From assembly GCA_905331475.1 (NCBI GenBank), contig CAJNYU010004366.1, forward strand, positions 5,732-69,731: a DNA stretch of 64,000 nucleotides. The letters are read 5' to 3'. The notes below the pieces were generated by a model that saw nothing but the letters and a program-made list of their open reading frames with translations, ran no database searches and had not been told where the DNA came from. Origin of the DNA: Rotaria socialis (Eukaryota > Rotifera > Eurotatoria > Philodinida > Philodinidae). A program made the position numbers and the translations under genes. Shown here one piece after another: positions 60,375-64,000 of this stretch; positions within the stretch are counted from its first letter, which is position 1, and every line of letters begins with the position of its first letter.

Positions 60375-60730
60375 ATATAGCAACGTTCGAGTTTTTATGC
60401 TCGAAATTTAATTTTTTTTCGTCAGTTTTTTTCAACACTTTTCCTTTCAAGATTTGGGCAGCAATTCTTCTTTTCAGCTTCAGCCGAATCATAATTAAGT
60501 TGAGCAGCAATATCATCCATTTCATTTGAATAATCACCTGGTTTATCTGCTAATTCGCCTGATTCATTTTCTGTATCATTATTTTCCTGAATCAGTCTAG
60601 GCGGCGGTGGTGGTGATGGTGAAGATCATGTTTTTCTGACGGGTATCAAATTTTTTCATTGTATGGCATCACCGCCACTTGGTGAAATTTGTTCTTCAGA
60701 GGATGATTCGCTTTCGAATATCACATATTG
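60375..60730 (-). pseudogene. Decayed coding fragment (acidic, Pro-rich) with two in-frame TGA stops
   Basis: One - strand frame reads ESESSSEEQISPSGGDAIQ, TGA, KNLIPVRKT, TGA, SSPSPPPPPRLIQENNDT, then an acidic stretch ESGELADKPGDYSNEMDDIA and AQLNYDSAEAEKK. It ends at a stop about 15 codons later. Biased Ser/Glu, Pro-run and amphipathic segments in one frame, broken only by two stops, look like a former exon. The parent family is not recognised. An alternative is a real gene with introns I could not place. Confidence 0.35.
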
Positions 60731-62745
60731 ATTTATAATACAAAATCTAAAAAAAAAGGAGATATTCAATTCCAAAAAATGCCTTTAAGAAGCAATTGAA
60801 GTATTACATGATTAAATTGCAGTCGATAGTCAGAAGTGAACTAAAATTGAGTTCAGAGTTCATAGCTCAGCCTGTTTCGTTGTTTGTGTTAAAAGAATTC
60901 TCAACAGATGCTTTTTTAAACAACCTAGTTGCTGTAGAATTTAACATTCATTTCATTCTTTTCCATGTTAATCATTATCTTAATCATTTTTCAAAATCAA
61001 ATGTCAATTATTGTGTGTAACAAATATGGAATCGGTACCAACACGTATTTCAGACCGTCTGGTCTATCGATAGGCCGGTATAGAGATGGAGTCGGTAGAT
61101 CGGCCGATAACCGTTCTATATTTTCCCCTTTCCTTAGTTTATTATGTATTAATATTCAAATCTCTTGTTCGTAAAGGTATAAAATGGTTTAAAGATAGAT
61201 TTTTTTCTAGTACAAACAAATGATTGATCGATTTACTAGTTCTAAAATTGACTATTCGGTATCAATAGATCGGTTGATTACCCATAGGCAAGTCCCACCT
61301 CTGGAACAAGCGTACATTTGTTCACGACACAGTCAGCAATTCTTCATTCGAAAAAATTTTCTAAAACAGTAAATGATTTCAAAGAACTTTGCATTTAAGT
61401 AATTGATCTAGTAGGGTATCTTATTAATTCGAGAATTTAAAAAATTATTGAACACGCAGTGGAGAAACTCAAGATTGTAGAAGATATGAGGTAGGTCATT
61501 TTAATGGTTTATTCATAGCAGATTGCAATAATTATTTTCAACGTACACTATTTCATCGCTACCAGAAAAGTTATGTAATGTAACGGAAAGTCTGAGGTGT
61601 GAACAATGCTTTCAAAGGGAGTGATTAATTACCTTTGAAGAAATATAATACAAGAAGAGGTCAATCGTGCATCGAAAAAACGATCAATGTAAAATGTTGT
61701 ACAATAGACATACAGAGGAAAAGAGTAAAAGAGCAGACGAATGGAGTAATAACGAAATAGAGGGTCATATAAATGAAGAAGTACGAGAATCAAGAAATAT
61801 AGAAAAAGAGAAATGTGTGGAATCTGTAATAAAGAAGCAGCGACCAACTGAGTGGCATATATTTTCAAGTGCTTCCTAAAAATCATACTCAAATTTTGGT
61901 AATGTAAGAATAAAAACATTACTGTACATAGTTTTAACTTGCGAGCTTTTTGGCTTGATTATAATATGTATTCAAATAGAAAGAAGCATATTCGACCTTA
62001 TCATTATGCCTTGATGGCGATCATCTTTTTTGTTTATAAGATACATTTATAGGTGATAATATACGCAGAATATATGAGATTAATTGGTTTAATTCTAGTG
62101 ACTCAAATACTTATCTCTAATTAAAAAACCGTCTAGTGTGTACAATTCACTTTTCTTACTGCTTGATTCATTGTGTTAAATACTGTGGTTACATGAAAAA
62201 ATTATTTTAGCTATCTATATATTCGAATTTAGGTTAAACACATTAAAGGAATTTCAATGTTAAGATAATCTCTATACTTTGCTATCTTATGCGATCGTGA
62301 TCCTACTTTTAGTTCATTTTCTGTATGTATTTTTTTGCTGTAACATCTACGAATATGATGATAACATCAGAAGACAACGATCAGGTGAGAAAAGAACGGA
62401 TTATGAAGATGAAAAAAATATTTCTAAAAACAAGATCAGATGGAAAAGATACGTTCATCAAACATATTCAAAAGTAAAGAAAAATAAACGACGAATAACA
62501 AAAGAAAGAGAAGAGGCACTTTTGATGTCAATGCTTTTTTCGAGTTGTGATTATTTTATTATCTTTTCTCGGGTAATTTTATATGATAAATTTAACTCTA
62601 AATCTACGTTAAACACGCTTGTTCTAAAAGATCAAACAGATTAATAGATGATCAGAGATATCATTCTAAGCTTAGAGAAATCAACTAATATGGCATATGG
62701 ATTGAAAAAACGCAAATGTATAATAACGCACAAATAATTATTATT

Positions 62746-62894
62746 TCTGAATTCAAGGGGGAAACGGCAGACTTGAAGTAGAAAAGTACATCAAAGTACT
62801 TTACTTGAAGTAAGCTCAAAGTAGCGCAAAGTCGCCTAAAGTAGCACAAAGTACTTGAAGTACAAAAGTCTGCCGTTTCCCCCTTGTCTGAATT
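62746..62894. mobile_element. 133 bp MITE with 21 bp TIRs and 8 bp target-site duplication (hAT-like)
   Basis: The element spans 62754-62886. Its ends are perfect 21 bp inverted repeats, CAAGGGGGAAACGGCAGACT plus T and the complement. It is flanked on both sides by the identical octamer TCTGAATT (62746-62753 and 62887-62894). The interior is built of short repeats of CAAAGTA/AAAGTAC words. An 8 bp duplication and CA...TG ends are typical of hAT-superfamily non-autonomous elements. Perfect TIRs and duplications imply a fairly recent insertion. Confidence 0.92.
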
Positions 62895-64000
62895 TCACGT
62901 TTTGCTGTTGATATTATTTGCTTTGTATTCTGTAGTTTATTTCTAATGCTAGTCAATCATATGCTTAACATAATTAATCATATTGACAGTGAGTAGGATA
63001 AAAAATTATGAGGAATGTACCATATGGCTTGAGCAGCACTTACGCTGTATGGATAAATCCTAATGTACTATGGTTTCCAATGAAAACAAAATTCGCAATT
63101 AGAAGTATTGTAACTCAGAGCAAAGGAAAAGAACTGAGCTATGAATATAATCGTTTAGATAACAAGGGAACTCTGATGAACTTATCTGAAAAAGATGCAG
63201 ACTGAGACATATGTTACCGTAAGTTTTTCTTATTAGAATAATGAAGAAAAGAAAAAGTTTCCGATTGTAGTGAACGAATTCCAAACATGACCTAGTATTG
63301 AGAACCGTCGTCATATGACAAAAGAAGCATTTATCTAATAAACCAAATAGAATACTTCATCGATGATAGATGGATTCATGATTTATAATTCCAAGGATTT
63401 TTCTAAAGAAAGAGATGGCATAGACAAATTTGCAGATAATTAGGTCAACATAGTATGTTACATTAAATGTTGAATGAAGAATATTGTCATGAAAGAGAAC
63501 AAATATTGAATTTTCAACTACAAAATAATCAAATAAGTAATTAATTGATAATAAAATTGATTTAAATAGGACATGCAAAAAAGTATATACTCGATTAAAC
63601 TTCTAAAATTTTCAATCGACAGATCGAAGAAATCATTTTTAAAACAGATAATTAATTAATCAGTTTCCTGTGTTTTTGATTTAATTCGATGATCAACTAG
63701 ACACACGAATAAAAATATATCCATAATCGATTAAGCTCTATAAATAATATTAAACATGTATCATTGATTAAATAGTTTGAACTTAAATTATACAGAGCAA
63801 TAGAAACAAAAGACAATGATTGAAAAGTAATATTTATATAAAATCAACCATGTTATTGTTTTTACTTCGAAATGGAGAAAATAAAAACGATATTGCATGC
63901 ACTCCTATGTGGATATTTACAAAACTTTAACAAGAAGAAAGAGAATTCATTAAAGTTATCGGTATTTCAAAAAAAAGTTGTTTTAATAGAAAATCTATAT

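Larger units (their letters stand above)
59070..64000. other. Terminal region without an intact gene
   Basis: This 4.9 kb is upstream of cytohesin. The first kilobase may hold its promoter. I see a possible short - strand coding exon at 60007-60080 and a decayed coding fragment at about 60375-60730. A relic at 61025-61290 has repeated TCGGTA/ATCGG words, and the MITE lies at 62754-62886. Two open frames of 70-120 codons (61667-61879 and 62279-62644) have lysine-rich composition with no recognisable domain, and I do not call them. Confidence 0.5.

Noticed and set aside
61025-61290. Cluster of TCGGTA/GATCGG words considered as a regulatory array
   Set aside because: The words are loosely spaced and in mixed orientation, and the segment looks like a degraded repeat. 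I could not define ends or a consistent unit.
62279-62644. 121-codon open frame with a hydrophobic start and lysine-rich remainder
   Set aside because: It begins at a TTG, lacks any family signature and its composition is what AT-rich random sequence gives. No splice or promoter context supports it.

Overview
The window is eukaryotic nuclear DNA from an AT-rich metazoan. It contains multi-exon genes with mostly 45-70 bp GT-AG introns, and several of the gene families are specific to animals: a Vsx homeobox gene, FHL LIM protein, TARP/claudin-fold protein, cytohesin, PKC-like kinase and MLX. The low GC, very short introns, tight same-strand gene runs and frequent splice-acceptor-like sites just before start codons fit a rotifer, with bdelloids the best guess. 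That assignment is inference; no ribosomal or mitochondrial marker is present.

Layout. Bases 1-6531 hold no gene that I can support, only foldback and inverted repeats. Bases 6532-12399 hold three + strand genes packed head to tail: RFC2 (clamp loader), MLX (bHLH-zip factor) and CDK7 (CDK-activating/TFIIH kinase). Bases 12400-16857 are non-coding and include a 1.4 kb foldback element. Bases 16858-29633 hold four - strand genes: a Vsx/Chx10 homeobox gene, RIDA, a divergent PKC-like kinase and the DEAH helicase DHX35. The last two are separated by only 57 bp. Bases 29634-38292 are 8.7 kb of non-coding DNA with a GC-rich palindromic element. Bases 38293-39735 hold a + strand PTB-domain protein. 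Bases 44436-45864 hold a + strand stargazin-like protein ending in a PDZ ligand. Bases 46986-52271 hold a + strand FHL gene with two alternative first exons. Bases 53132-59069 hold two - strand genes, PSMD4 (proteasome ubiquitin receptor) and cytohesin (Arf exchange factor). From 59070 to the end there is only a decayed coding fragment, repeat relics and a clean 133 bp MITE with 8 bp target-site duplications.

Most genes are housekeeping or signalling functions with no shared pathway. The arrangement is the notable part. RFC2-MLX-CDK7 and DHX35-PKC have intergenic gaps of 134, 158 and 57 bp, and a pyrimidine-AG acceptor lies 0-8 nt before the downstream ATG in each case. This suggests polycistronic transcription resolved by spliced-leader trans-splicing. 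The gene models below were spliced by hand. Every one keeps a continuous reading frame except DHX35, which needs a single-base correction in an A7 run.
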